Source of the DNA: JBCCQH01 sp039024435 | Lineage (GTDB): Bacteria > Bacteroidota > Bacteroidia > J057 > JADKCL01 | DNA length: 16,190 bases | Assembly (NCBI GenBank): GCA_039024435.1 | Contig: JBCCQH010000139.1 | Coordinates: 1-16,190, forward strand | Direction of reading: 5' to 3' | Shown: positions 7,058-13,063 of the stretch, one piece after another | Numbering within the stretch: the first letter of the stretch is position 1 | How the letters are laid out: each line of letters opens with the position of its first letter | Made by a program: the position numbers and the translations under genes | The notes under the pieces: model-generated | What the model was told of the DNA's origin: nothing | The model's input: only the letters and a program-made list of their open reading frames with translations | Database searches by the model: none

Positions 7058-7969
7058 CTACTTCGCCATCTCCACCGCCACCCAATCGAGTAGCGCAGCG
7101 CCATCTTCCGCCCCAAACCAGCGAATCGCCGGATCGCGCCGGAACCACGTCATCTGCCGCTTTGCGTAACGTCGCGTATTTTGCTTGATCTGCGCCACCG
7201 CATCTTCCCAAGTCAATTCCCCCCGCCGGTAACGCACCAGTTCGCGGTAACCCAAGGACTGTAAGCCCTTGCAATCCAGGCCATGAAGCCGTGCCACTTC
7301 TTCCACCTCCGCCAGCCAGCCCGCCGCCAGCATGGCCTCTACCCGCCGCTCGATCCGTGCGTACAGGATACTCCGCTCCACCTCGATCCCCACCTTGAGA
7401 TCGGTATACGACTTGAGTTTGGGGGGACGCCGCCCGCGGTAATAAGAGATCGGACGGCCCGCGCTGCGCCAAACTTCGAGGGCGCGCAGAATCCGCATCG
7501 GATTGTTTCGGTCAATCGTGGCCCAGGTCGCCGGATCCGCCGCCGCCAGTTCCTCCCCCAGTGGCGCCAGGCCCCCAGCCTTCCACTCCGCATTCAGTGC
7601 CTCCCGCACGCCGGGCTTGATTGCCGGCATCTCGTCAAATCCTTCCCAAACTGCCTGAAAATAGAAGCCCGCTCCGCCGACCAATAGCACGACCGGATGC
7701 TGGGCGAATAGCTCTTCCAGCAGCGCATCGACCGTGCGTCCGTATTCGCCCGCGCTGAAGTCGGTATCCGGATCCCGAACATCCAGCAGATAGTGCGGCA
7801 CTCCTTGCATTTCCTCCGGCCGAATCTTGCCCGACCCAATGTCCAGCCCACGGTACACCTGCACCGAATCCGCCGAGACGATCGGAGCGGCGTACCCTCC
7901 CGCCAACTTGAGGGAAAGGGCCGTTTTTCCGGCCGCGGTCGGCCCTACGATGGAAATAAGATGCGCCAT
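7058..7969 (-). CDS. miaA: tRNA dimethylallyltransferase MiaA
   Basis: 303 aa, the usual family length. It transfers a dimethylallyl group from DMAPP to N6 of A37 in tRNAs reading codons that start with U. The P-loop-like GPTAAGKT (residues 9-16) follows the first strand. Next come ADSVQVYRGLDIGSGK, GVPHYLLDV, LLVGGAGFYFQAV and RNNPMRILRALEV, all standard MiaA blocks, and GLQSLGYRELVRY ... IKQNTRRYAKRQMTWFRRDP near the C-terminus. The ATG at 7969 directly precedes the first strand, so the start is secure. A -7 element ends only 7 nt before it, which suggests a very short or absent leader. The gene acts in the cytoplasm and stands alone; mddA follows after 142 bp with its own possible promoter. 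Confidence 0.97.
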   Translation of the reverse strand: MAHLISIVGPTAAGKTALSLKLAGGYAAPIVSADSVQVYRGLDIGSGKIRPEEMQGVPHYLLDVRDPDTDFSAGEYGRTVDALLEELFAQHPVVLLVGGAGFYFQAVWEGFDEMPAIKPGVREALNAEWKAGGLAPLGEELAAADPATWATIDRNNPMRILRALEVWRSAGRPISYYRGRRPPKLKSYTDLKVGIEVERSILYARIERRVEAMLAAGWLAEVEEVARLHGLDCKGLQSLGYRELVRYRRGELTWEDAVAQIKQNTRRYAKRQMTWFRRDPAIRWFGAEDGAALLDWVAVEMAK

Positions 7970-7976
7970 TGCGGAG

Positions 7977-8007
7977 CAAAGATGCGTCCCTTACCACCCT
8001 AATTCAA
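7977..8007 (-). promoter_or_regulatory. Promoter of miaA, close to the start codon
   Basis: Minus strand: TTG at 8007-8005, a 20-nt spacer, then CATCTTTG at 7984-7977 (one mismatch to TAnnTTTG). Only 7 nt separate it from the ATG at 7969, so the transcript would start at or within a few bases of the start codon. Confidence 0.5.
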
Positions 8008-8024
8008 GTTTTCCCCCGCTTCTA

Positions 8025-8287
8025 CCCGAAAGGCGAAAATTTTCGGGACAATGTTCAACCGCACCGCTCCCTGCCCCGTACAACTACGGCAACGGAAAAG
8101 CCCGACCGGTTCGGGGAAATTTCCCCACCCGGGAGCGTAGGATTTTCCCGGTGGTCTGCATAAATTGACCGGTAATGGGAACCTTTTTGCCGCCAAGAGT
8201 AGGGAATTGAGGCCGTCCTGCGTTCTCAATGTCCCACCGGCTCCGGGGGAAAACCCGGCTCGGTTTGTAGGAGATAAAAAGGTCTCC
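8025..8287. other. Intergenic cluster of tandem hairpins upstream of a membrane-protein gene
   Basis: No gene lies between 8008 and 8330. Stem-loops seen: CCCGAAA (8025-8031) with TTTCGGG (8041-8047); CCCGA with TCGGG (8101-8115), overlapping a perfect 14-bp palindrome at 8113-8126; CCACC-GGGA (8125-8134, one bulge) with TCCCGGTGG (8146-8154); GGGAATTGAG (8202-8211) with CTCAAT-TCCC (8225-8235, one bulged G); ACCG...CCGGG (8236-8247) with CCCGG...CGGT (8254-8264); GGAGA (8270-8274) with TCTCC (8283-8287). The last three are nearly end to end. They could be a structured 5' leader or a small RNA for the gene at 8345. No known riboswitch is recognised and no promoter is clear. Confidence 0.45.
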
Positions 8288-8330
8288 CCATCAGATTTAG
8301 CTACCCGACACTCAAGGTTCGAACTCTGAT

Positions 8331-8348
8331 ATGAAAACCCGATTATGA
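8331..8348 (+). CDS. Possible five-codon leader ORF (MKTRL)
   Basis: ATG AAA ACC CGA TTA TGA. Its stop codon TGA overlaps the ATG of the following gene as ATGA, an arrangement that can couple translation. It may equally be an alternative or chance start; both ATGs are followed by AAA. Confidence 0.2.
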   Translation: MKTRL

Positions 8349-8887
8349 AATTGAAACTCTCTTCTGCGTTGTTCGCGATGGTCTTGTTGCTGGCCGCGCA
8401 GGTATTTGCCGGTCCCGGCAAGAAAAAGCGCCAGGTAGACGATGCCGATCCGGCCCACCGAATGGCGGTTCCGGGCCTGGCCCTGGAAGAAGAATCCTTC
8501 CTCATGCAGCCGCACCCGCTCGAGTATGAAGCAGCCGCGGTCGCCCAGGAAGCAGAAGAAGCCTCCCCGATTGCCACCACCAATCCGGCGGACATCGCAG
8601 AGAAGCCGAGTCTGACCGAACGGCAAGCAAAGCGGCTCAACAAAGTGGAGTCCCGCTTGAACAAGCGCATCGCCAAGCTCAAGAAAAAGAAGCCCAATGC
8701 GGCCGACTGGAATTCCCAGGGCACCCGCATCCTTTACATTGCTTTGATCATCGCCTTGGCCGCCATTGCCCTGTCCATCTTGGCGGCGATTTTGGGCGGC
8801 GGCGCTTTGGGCGGCATCGCCGGCTCGGCCTGGGGCATCGCCGTCATCGTCGCGATTGTCGGTGTGGTGATCGGCGTGATGGACTGA
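8345..8887 (+). CDS. Small exported or membrane protein of unknown function
   Basis: 180 aa, not recognised as a named family. It starts with a signal peptide (MKLKLSSALFAMVLLLAAQVFAG) followed by a basic patch GKKKRQ. An acidic, alanine-rich middle (about residues 25-85) is followed by a lysine/arginine-rich helix (RQAKRLNKVESRLNKRIAKLKKKK, about 97-120). The last 50 residues are hydrophobic: one segment ILYIALIIALAAIALSILAAIL, a glycine hinge GGGALGGIAG, and a second segment ending VGVVIGVMD. This suggests a periplasmic domain held in the inner membrane by a C-terminal hairpin. Small Bacteroidota proteins with a signal peptide, basic helix and hydrophobic tail are common but mostly uncharacterised. 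The hairpin-rich leader suggests post-transcriptional control. It converges with proC, leaving 19 nt and no clear terminator. Confidence 0.7.
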   Translation: MKLKLSSALFAMVLLLAAQVFAGPGKKKRQVDDADPAHRMAVPGLALEEESFLMQPHPLEYEAAAVAQEAEEASPIATTNPADIAEKPSLTERQAKRLNKVESRLNKRIAKLKKKKPNAADWNSQGTRILYIALIIALAAIALSILAAILGGGALGGIAGSAWGIAVIVAIVGVVIGVMD

Positions 8888-8906
8888 GCAGAGGCGTAAA
8901 GGCCAT

Positions 8907-9704
8907 TTAGATGTCCGCGATCTTGTTGTGGGAAGTCGTGATGCCCTTGATCATGGAGGAGCTGAACCCGCGGTGTTCCATTTCGTTCAATCCGGCGATG
9001 GTACAACCCCGGGGCGTTGTGACTTTGTCGATTTCTTGCTCGGGATGCAAGCCCCCTTCCTGCAACAGGGCCGCGGCGCCTTTGACCGTTTGGGTAACAA
9101 TCATTTGGGCGAGGTCGGCATCAAAACCGATCTGGACACCGCCCTGGGAAGCAGCGCGAATGAAGCGCATCACGTAGGCGATCCCGCAGGCACCCAGCAC
9201 GGTCGCCGAGGCCATGAGGGGCTCCTCGATCAGAATGGACTCGCCCAGATGGGCAAACAACTCCTTGACCATTGCTTTGCGGGCGGCGTCCTGGTCTTCG
9301 GTGCAGATGCAAGTCATGGATTCGCGCAGCGCCACAGCGGTATTCGGCATGGCGCGGTAAACCGGCAGTTCTGCGTGGGTGTGCTCCCGGATTTCGGCCA
9401 GGGTAAGTCCGGTGGCCAGGGAAATGAGGGTGTGCCGCTGGGGATCGAGTTCCGCCCGAACCTGGGCCAGCACCCCGGGCATCTGAGAGGGCTGAACCGC
9501 CGCGATGATGACCTCGGATTCACGCACTGCACGCGCATTGTCGGAATGGGTGTGGACGCCGCGGTCGGCGAGGTCTTGCAGATATTTCGCTTTGCGCCGG
9601 GTCACCTGCATGGCCTCCGGCGAAAAGCCCTCCACTTCCAGGAGTCCTTCCGCGATGGAACGGCCCAAATTGCCCCCACCCAGGATCGCGATTTTTTGTT
9701 TCAT
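8907..9704 (-). CDS. proC: Pyrroline-5-carboxylate reductase ProC
   Basis: 265 aa. Catalyses the last step of proline synthesis, reducing 1-pyrroline-5-carboxylate with NAD(P)H in the cytoplasm. The Rossmann motif GGGNLGRSIAEGLL is at residues 9-22 from the ATG at 9704; the longer open frame upstream adds no conserved sequence. Other family blocks are AVQPSQMPGVL, ISLATGLTL, YRAMPNTAVALRESMT, the helical dimer region GACGIAYVMRFIRAA, and TTPRGCTIAGLNEMEHRGF near the C-terminus, corresponding to the P5CR signature (usually SPGGTT; here TPRGCT). Length is normal for the family. It has its own probable promoter and is transcribed divergently from the thioesterase gene. Confidence 0.95.
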   Translation of the reverse strand: MKQKIAILGGGNLGRSIAEGLLEVEGFSPEAMQVTRRKAKYLQDLADRGVHTHSDNARAVRESEVIIAAVQPSQMPGVLAQVRAELDPQRHTLISLATGLTLAEIREHTHAELPVYRAMPNTAVALRESMTCICTEDQDAARKAMVKELFAHLGESILIEEPLMASATVLGACGIAYVMRFIRAASQGGVQIGFDADLAQMIVTQTVKGAAALLQEGGLHPEQEIDKVTTPRGCTIAGLNEMEHRGFSSSMIKGITTSHNKIADI

Positions 9705-9728
9705 GGTGGATGTTACGTTAATTCTACA

Positions 9729-9759
9729 CAAAGATCCGAGAAATTTTTGCCGGGTACAA
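9729..9759 (-). promoter_or_regulatory. Probable promoter of proC
   Basis: Minus strand: TTG at 9759-9757, a 20-nt spacer, then GATCTTTG at 9736-9729 (one mismatch to TAnnTTTG). The leader would be about 20 nt. Confidence 0.4.
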
Positions 9760-9905
9760 CCGGTTTTTCCAGCCGGACGGGGAGAATTCTTCCCCAAGAT
9801 CCCACCGCTCCTTTCAATCCGCCCCTCTCTTTTTCCACCGGAAAACCCCGCTTCTCCAGGAGCAATGGACTTTGTTCGTTCGCATTATTTTCTCAACTTC
9901 CATTC

Positions 9906-10325
9906 ATGATTGTGCGGGAAACGCAAATTCGGGTACGCTACGCGGAAACCGACCAGATGGGCGTCGTTTATTATGGAGTCTATCCGCAATATTTCGAAGT
10001 GGGCCGGGCGGAATTCATCCGCGATATGGGCCTGAGTTACCGCGAAATGGAAGCACTGGGGGTGATGATGCCGGTGGTGGACATGCACGTGCGGTACCTG
10101 CGGCCGGCGCGCTACGATGAAATGTTGCGCTTGCGTACCAGCCTTGCCAAACTGCCGAACCGCCGCATCACGCTGCGCACCGAAGTTTTCAACGAAGCCG
10201 ATGCCCTCTGCTCCGTGGGCAAAGTCACCTTGACCTTTTTTGACCGCCAGGCGGGGACCACCATTCCGGCCCCGGCGGCCTTTCTCAAAACACTGCAAGC
10301 ACATTGGCCACGGGAGGAAAGCTGA
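9906..10325 (+). CDS. Hotdog-fold acyl-CoA thioesterase (YbgC/FadM-like)
   Basis: 139 aa from the ATG at 9906; the much longer open frame to the left is antisense to proC and is not coding. The N-terminal block RVRYAETDQMGVVYYGVYPQ, with catalytic Asp D16 and a following tyrosine-rich helix start, then YFEVGRAEFIRDMG, is the signature of the 4-hydroxybenzoyl-CoA thioesterase/YbgC family. MPVVDMHVRYLRPARYDEML and LRTEVFNEADALCSVGKVTLTFFD complete the fold. It hydrolyses acyl-CoA thioesters in the cytoplasm; the natural substrate cannot be read from sequence. Its last 22 nt overlap the yihY-like gene, so the two are probably cotranscribed and translationally coupled. Length is normal for the family. 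Confidence 0.9.
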   Translation: MIVRETQIRVRYAETDQMGVVYYGVYPQYFEVGRAEFIRDMGLSYREMEALGVMMPVVDMHVRYLRPARYDEMLRLRTSLAKLPNRRITLRTEVFNEADALCSVGKVTLTFFDRQAGTTIPAPAAFLKTLQAHWPREES

Positions 10326-11359
10326 AACGCATCCGCCACCGGATCAAGCGCGGGGTGCAGCGGTTTTACCTGCTCCTGAACCGGATCCGTCCGCCCGGGC
10401 TGGACGGGGCCGGGATCTACGACGTGGGGCGATTCTTTGTCCTGGGCATGACCGACCGGCGCTTCACCCTTTCCGCAATGGCGATGGCCTACCGCTTCTT
10501 CTTTGCCGTGTTTCCTGCGCTCATCCTGATTTTTACCCTGATCCCCTACGTCCCGGTGGAAAATCTCCACGACCGGGTACTGGAATTCCTGGAAACAGTT
10601 GTGCCGGGAGACAGCCTCGGATTTGTGACCCTGATCGTCGACGAGTTTTTCAACAAGCCGTCCCCCGGCCTCATTTACCTGAACATTGGGCTGTTGTTGT
10701 TCAGTTCCCTGGGGGGCATCAAGGTGATGATGCAAGCGTTTTCCAAGGACAGCGAACTGTTCAAAGACCGCAATTTCATCCGCCACAATCTGGTGGCCTT
10801 TGTGATCATGCTGCTGCTGCTGTTGTTGTTCGTAATCATGCTCGGCGCCCTGATTGCCGGTGAACTCGGCGTCGCCTATCTCCACCAAAATGGAACCGTC
10901 GGTGAAGACCTGCTCGCGACGCTGTTTCAAATATTTTATTGGCTGGTGATCTTCATCACGCTGGAAGTCGGGGTCTCGATCTTGTACTACCTGGGCCCCG
11001 CCACGCAAAAACGTTGGAAATTTTTCTCGCCGGGTTCCTTGGTCGGAGGCTTGCTGATCTTGTTGGCGGTAAATGCTTTCCGGGTATTTTTCCTGCGCTT
11101 CACCGATTACAATAAGATTTACGGCAGTTTGGGGGCCATCATGGTACTTATGGTTTGGTTTTACTGGATCTCCATCGTGTTGCTGATCGGATTTGAACTG
11201 AATGCTGCGATTGAAGCGGCCAAACACCGCCACCAAAAGAAGGGCGGCGCACCCTCACCCGCCCGGGATCGGGTGCCGGACCCACCGCAGGAAAATCTCC
11301 CACCTACCAAAAGCCAAGGCCCAGATCGCTCTGGGCCTCAGGACACTTCCGTTGATTGA
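10304..11359 (+). CDS. YihY/BrkB family inner-membrane protein
   Basis: 351 aa with six hydrophobic segments (about residues 53-80, 122-145, 162-188, 203-230, 240-265, 270-300). Family features: LSAMAMAYRFFFAVFPALI, LGGIKVMMQAFSK, LYYLGPATQKRWKFFSPGSLVGG, YNKIYGSLGAIMVLMVWFYW and the ending GFELNAAIEAAK. The family was once annotated as ribonuclease BN or virulence factor; function is unsettled. No ATG is available before the first conserved block. The TTG at 10304 is the listed start, but a strong GGGAGGAAAG sits just before a CTG at 10322 that overlaps the thioesterase stop codon, so the true start may be there. The last 48 residues are a proline- and charge-rich tail, unusual for the family, and it runs through a perfect hairpin. 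Confidence 0.88.
   Translation: MATGGKLKRIRHRIKRGVQRFYLLLNRIRPPGLDGAGIYDVGRFFVLGMTDRRFTLSAMAMAYRFFFAVFPALILIFTLIPYVPVENLHDRVLEFLETVVPGDSLGFVTLIVDEFFNKPSPGLIYLNIGLLLFSSLGGIKVMMQAFSKDSELFKDRNFIRHNLVAFVIMLLLLLLFVIMLGALIAGELGVAYLHQNGTVGEDLLATLFQIFYWLVIFITLEVGVSILYYLGPATQKRWKFFSPGSLVGGLLILLAVNAFRVFFLRFTDYNKIYGSLGAIMVLMVWFYWISIVLLIGFELNAAIEAAKHRHQKKGGAPSPARDRVPDPPQENLPPTKSQGPDRSGPQDTSVD
11317..11338 (+). other. Perfect 9-bp hairpin inside the 3' end of the yihY-like gene
   Basis: AGGCCCAGA (11317-11325) and TCTGGGCCT (11330-11338) around a TCGC loop, ending 21 bp before the end of the gene. No T run follows. It looks like a terminator stem that the coding sequence has grown through, or an mRNA stabiliser. 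Confidence 0.5.
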
Positions 11360-11737
11360 ATTGAAAGTCACGCGTGTTTGTATTGAAAAGGTATCCCCAT
11401 CCGGGTAAATCCTCAAATCGAATTTTCCTCAATCTTAGGAATACAACCTTTTACCAAGATTGTGCCGGGAGTCTACCCGAAAAAATTGCCTGATTTCGCC
11501 CAAAATCGCCGATGATCCGATTTTGCAAGGCCGTGATCTGGATTTGATAGTCGCCCCAAAAACGTTTGGGCTTCTTGTCACCGTAACGCCAAACGGCATT
11601 TACCCAATGCCGATTCGGGTTACGCACCGTTCTTTCTCTTCAACCAATTCGTGCTGCCGATGCAATCAATTATCGCGCGAAGGAAAACGCAGATCTGCAA
11701 CGTCAGCACACCTCGTTCTTTCAATCTCTCTTTGGCA
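11360..11737. other. Intergenic region with three hairpins
   Basis: About 380 bp without a supported gene. CAAAATCG (11501-11508) pairs exactly with CGATTTTG (11518-11525); CCCAAA (11555-11560) with TTTGGG (11565-11570); CGGCATT (11594-11600) with AATGCCG (11606-11612). A strong terminator follows at 11738. A structured small RNA ending at that terminator is possible, but no matching promoter is clear. A 118-codon frame at 11460-11816 crosses the terminator and has no recognisable domain. Confidence 0.4.
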
Positions 11738-11770
11738 AAACAGCCCCGCTTCGGCCGGGCTGTTTGATTT
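11738..11770 (+). terminator. Intrinsic terminator upstream of the small T9SS-tail-like gene
   Basis: AAACAGCCC (11738-11746) pairs perfectly with GGGCTGTTT (11757-11765) around a GC-rich 10-nt loop, followed by GATTTT. It can stop transcripts from the yihY-like gene or an intergenic RNA. The A-rich left side could also allow weak function on the other strand. Confidence 0.7.
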
Positions 11771-11812
11771 TGGCCCGCGCCGGCTTTCCTTCACCTACCC
11801 CCGACTACCGCT

Positions 11813-12202
11813 ATGAAAAAAATCCTCATTCAACTCAGCTTGCTCCTCACTGCCGTATCTGCTTTTGCCCAAGGACCCGCTCCCCTGGATCCTCCGGCCC
11901 CGCCATCGGTACGCATCGCTCGCCTTACCGCCGCCACCTACTTTCCGGAAGCGGCCGAATATGCAATCTCGCTGGAATATTCGCCCGCCCCCCAAAAAAT
12001 CCTCCTCCTCCACGTCAATGCTGCTCCCGGTCCGGCCCACGCCCGCCTCACCGACGCAACCGGCCAACTCCGGCAACACCTGCCCGCACTCGAAGTCGAC
12101 CGCAGCTACGCCCTTGCCGGTTTAGAATCCGGTGTCTACTTCCTGCACCTCGATACCGAAGATTGCCTCCCGGCGGGTGGCTACCGGATCGTCGTCCCCT
12201 GA
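11813..12202 (+). CDS. Small secreted protein with a T9SS type A-like end
   Basis: 129 aa. The signal peptide MKKILIQLSLLLTAVSAFAQ is followed by a proline-rich stretch GPAPLDPPAPP. The remaining 95 residues resemble a T9SS type A sorting domain: a strand KILLLHVNAAPGP, then ARLTDATGQLRQ (compare the usual IYDxxGRxV), LAGLESGVYFLHL (compare LxxGxYxL), and the ending GGYRIVVP. The usual PNP motif and basic KFVKR-like ending are missing, so export by T9SS is uncertain. It has almost no passenger domain. It may be a stand-alone CTD-like beta-sandwich protein or the surviving end of a larger one. A strong terminator precedes it. The start ATG at 11813 is fixed by the signal peptide. Confidence 0.7.
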   Translation: MKKILIQLSLLLTAVSAFAQGPAPLDPPAPPSVRIARLTAATYFPEAAEYAISLEYSPAPQKILLLHVNAAPGPAHARLTDATGQLRQHLPALEVDRSYALAGLESGVYFLHLDTEDCLPAGGYRIVVP

Positions 12203-12215
12203 TCTGTCGCGGCCT

Positions 12216-12248
12216 TTTGGGCGAATTCGCCTCGGAATTGTAACTTTG
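12216..12248 (+). promoter_or_regulatory. Promoter of lpxH, adjoining the start codon
   Basis: TTTG at 12216-12219, a 21-nt spacer, then TAACTTTG at 12241-12248, an exact TAnnTTTG. Only 5 nt separate it from the TTG start at 12254, so the mRNA is probably leaderless. Confidence 0.6.
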
Positions 12249-12253
12249 CGGCG

Positions 12254-13063
12254 TTGAGTCACTCTGATTCCATACGCGACAAGGTTTATTTCGCCTCCGA
12301 TCTCCACTTGGGTACACCGAGCCGAACGGGCAGTCTGGCGCGGGAACGGCACTTTGTCCGCTGGCTGGACCTGATCCGCGACGATTGTCGGGAGCTGTAC
12401 CTGCTCGGCGATGTATTTGACTTTTGGTTTGAATACAAGCGGGCGGTGCCCAAGGGCTACGTGCGCATCCTCGGTAAACTGGCTGAACTCAGCGATGCCG
12501 GCGTCAAGATTCATTACTTCGCGGGCAACCATGACCTCTGGCTGGGGGATTACTTCACCGAACAACTCGGCGCGGACATCTATTTTGCCCCGATTGTGCG
12601 GGCATACTACGGCAAAACCTTCCTGCTGGCTCACGGAGATGGTCTCGGTCCGGGCGATCAAGGCTATAAGTTCATGAAGCGCATTTTCCGCAATCCGGTG
12701 GCACAATGGCTTTTTCACCGCCTCCACCCCAACCTTGGCATAGGACTTGCGGACTTTCTTTCGCGGTGGAGCCGGCGCAAGACCGGACACAAGGATGCCA
12801 TCGACTACGGCGAAAAGGAGTTCCTGATCATCTATTCCCGGGAACAACTGCAAGCCCAGCCGGAAATTGACTACCTTGTGTTTGGGCACCGGCACCTCCC
12901 ACGGCAGATTGAACTCGAAACCAATAAATTCTATGTCAACCTCGGGGACTGGATCTCTCACTTTACTTACCTGGAAGCGGATGCTTCGGGGGTTCGGCTC
13001 ATGCATTTTCCTCGGGATGGTCAGCCTGTTCCCTTTGCGGGCGTTCCCGCAGGTGAGCGCTGA
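12254..13063 (+). CDS. lpxH: UDP-2,3-diacylglucosamine diphosphatase (LpxH-type)
   Basis: 269 aa. Hydrolyses UDP-2,3-diacylglucosamine to lipid X in lipid A synthesis, at the inner face of the inner membrane. All metal-binding motifs of the calcineurin-like phosphoesterase fold are present: DLHLG (D16, H18), GDVFDFW (D53), GNHD (N92-D94), HGDG (H127) and GHRH (H212, H214). No ATG precedes the first catalytic strand VYFASDLHLG, so the TTG at 12254 is the only sensible start. An exact -7 promoter element ends 5 nt upstream, suggesting leaderless initiation on TTG. Length is somewhat above E. coli LpxH. The C-terminal 83 nt overlap the beta-propeller gene in another reading frame. Confidence 0.92.
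   Translation: MSHSDSIRDKVYFASDLHLGTPSRTGSLARERHFVRWLDLIRDDCRELYLLGDVFDFWFEYKRAVPKGYVRILGKLAELSDAGVKIHYFAGNHDLWLGDYFTEQLGADIYFAPIVRAYYGKTFLLAHGDGLGPGDQGYKFMKRIFRNPVAQWLFHRLHPNLGIGLADFLSRWSRRKTGHKDAIDYGEKEFLIIYSREQLQAQPEIDYLVFGHRHLPRQIELETNKFYVNLGDWISHFTYLEADASGVRLMHFPRDGQPVPFAGVPAGER

Noticed and set aside
6250..7188. 312-codon plus-strand frame opposite the mddA-like gene and miaA
   Set aside because: Low-complexity Gln/His/Pro/Arg-rich product and fully antisense to two conserved genes.
8113..9795. Similar palindromes at 8113-8126 (GGGGAAATTTCCCC) and 9779-9795 (GGGGAGAATTCTTCCCC) as a shared operator
   Set aside because: Only two copies, the second imperfect, at different positions relative to genes. 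Chance in GC-rich intergenic DNA is as likely.
8928..9905. In-frame extension of the thioesterase leftwards to 8928 (465-codon frame)
   Set aside because: The extension is antisense to proC and has no family similarity; the hotdog domain starts naturally at the ATG at 9906.
10112..11236. 374-codon minus-strand frame opposite the yihY-like gene
   Set aside because: Its product is Gln/Asp/His-rich without a domain and is antisense to a clear membrane protein.
11460..11816. 118-codon plus-strand frame in the intergenic region
   Set aside because: It runs through a strong terminator and into the next start codon, and shows no domain or signal peptide.
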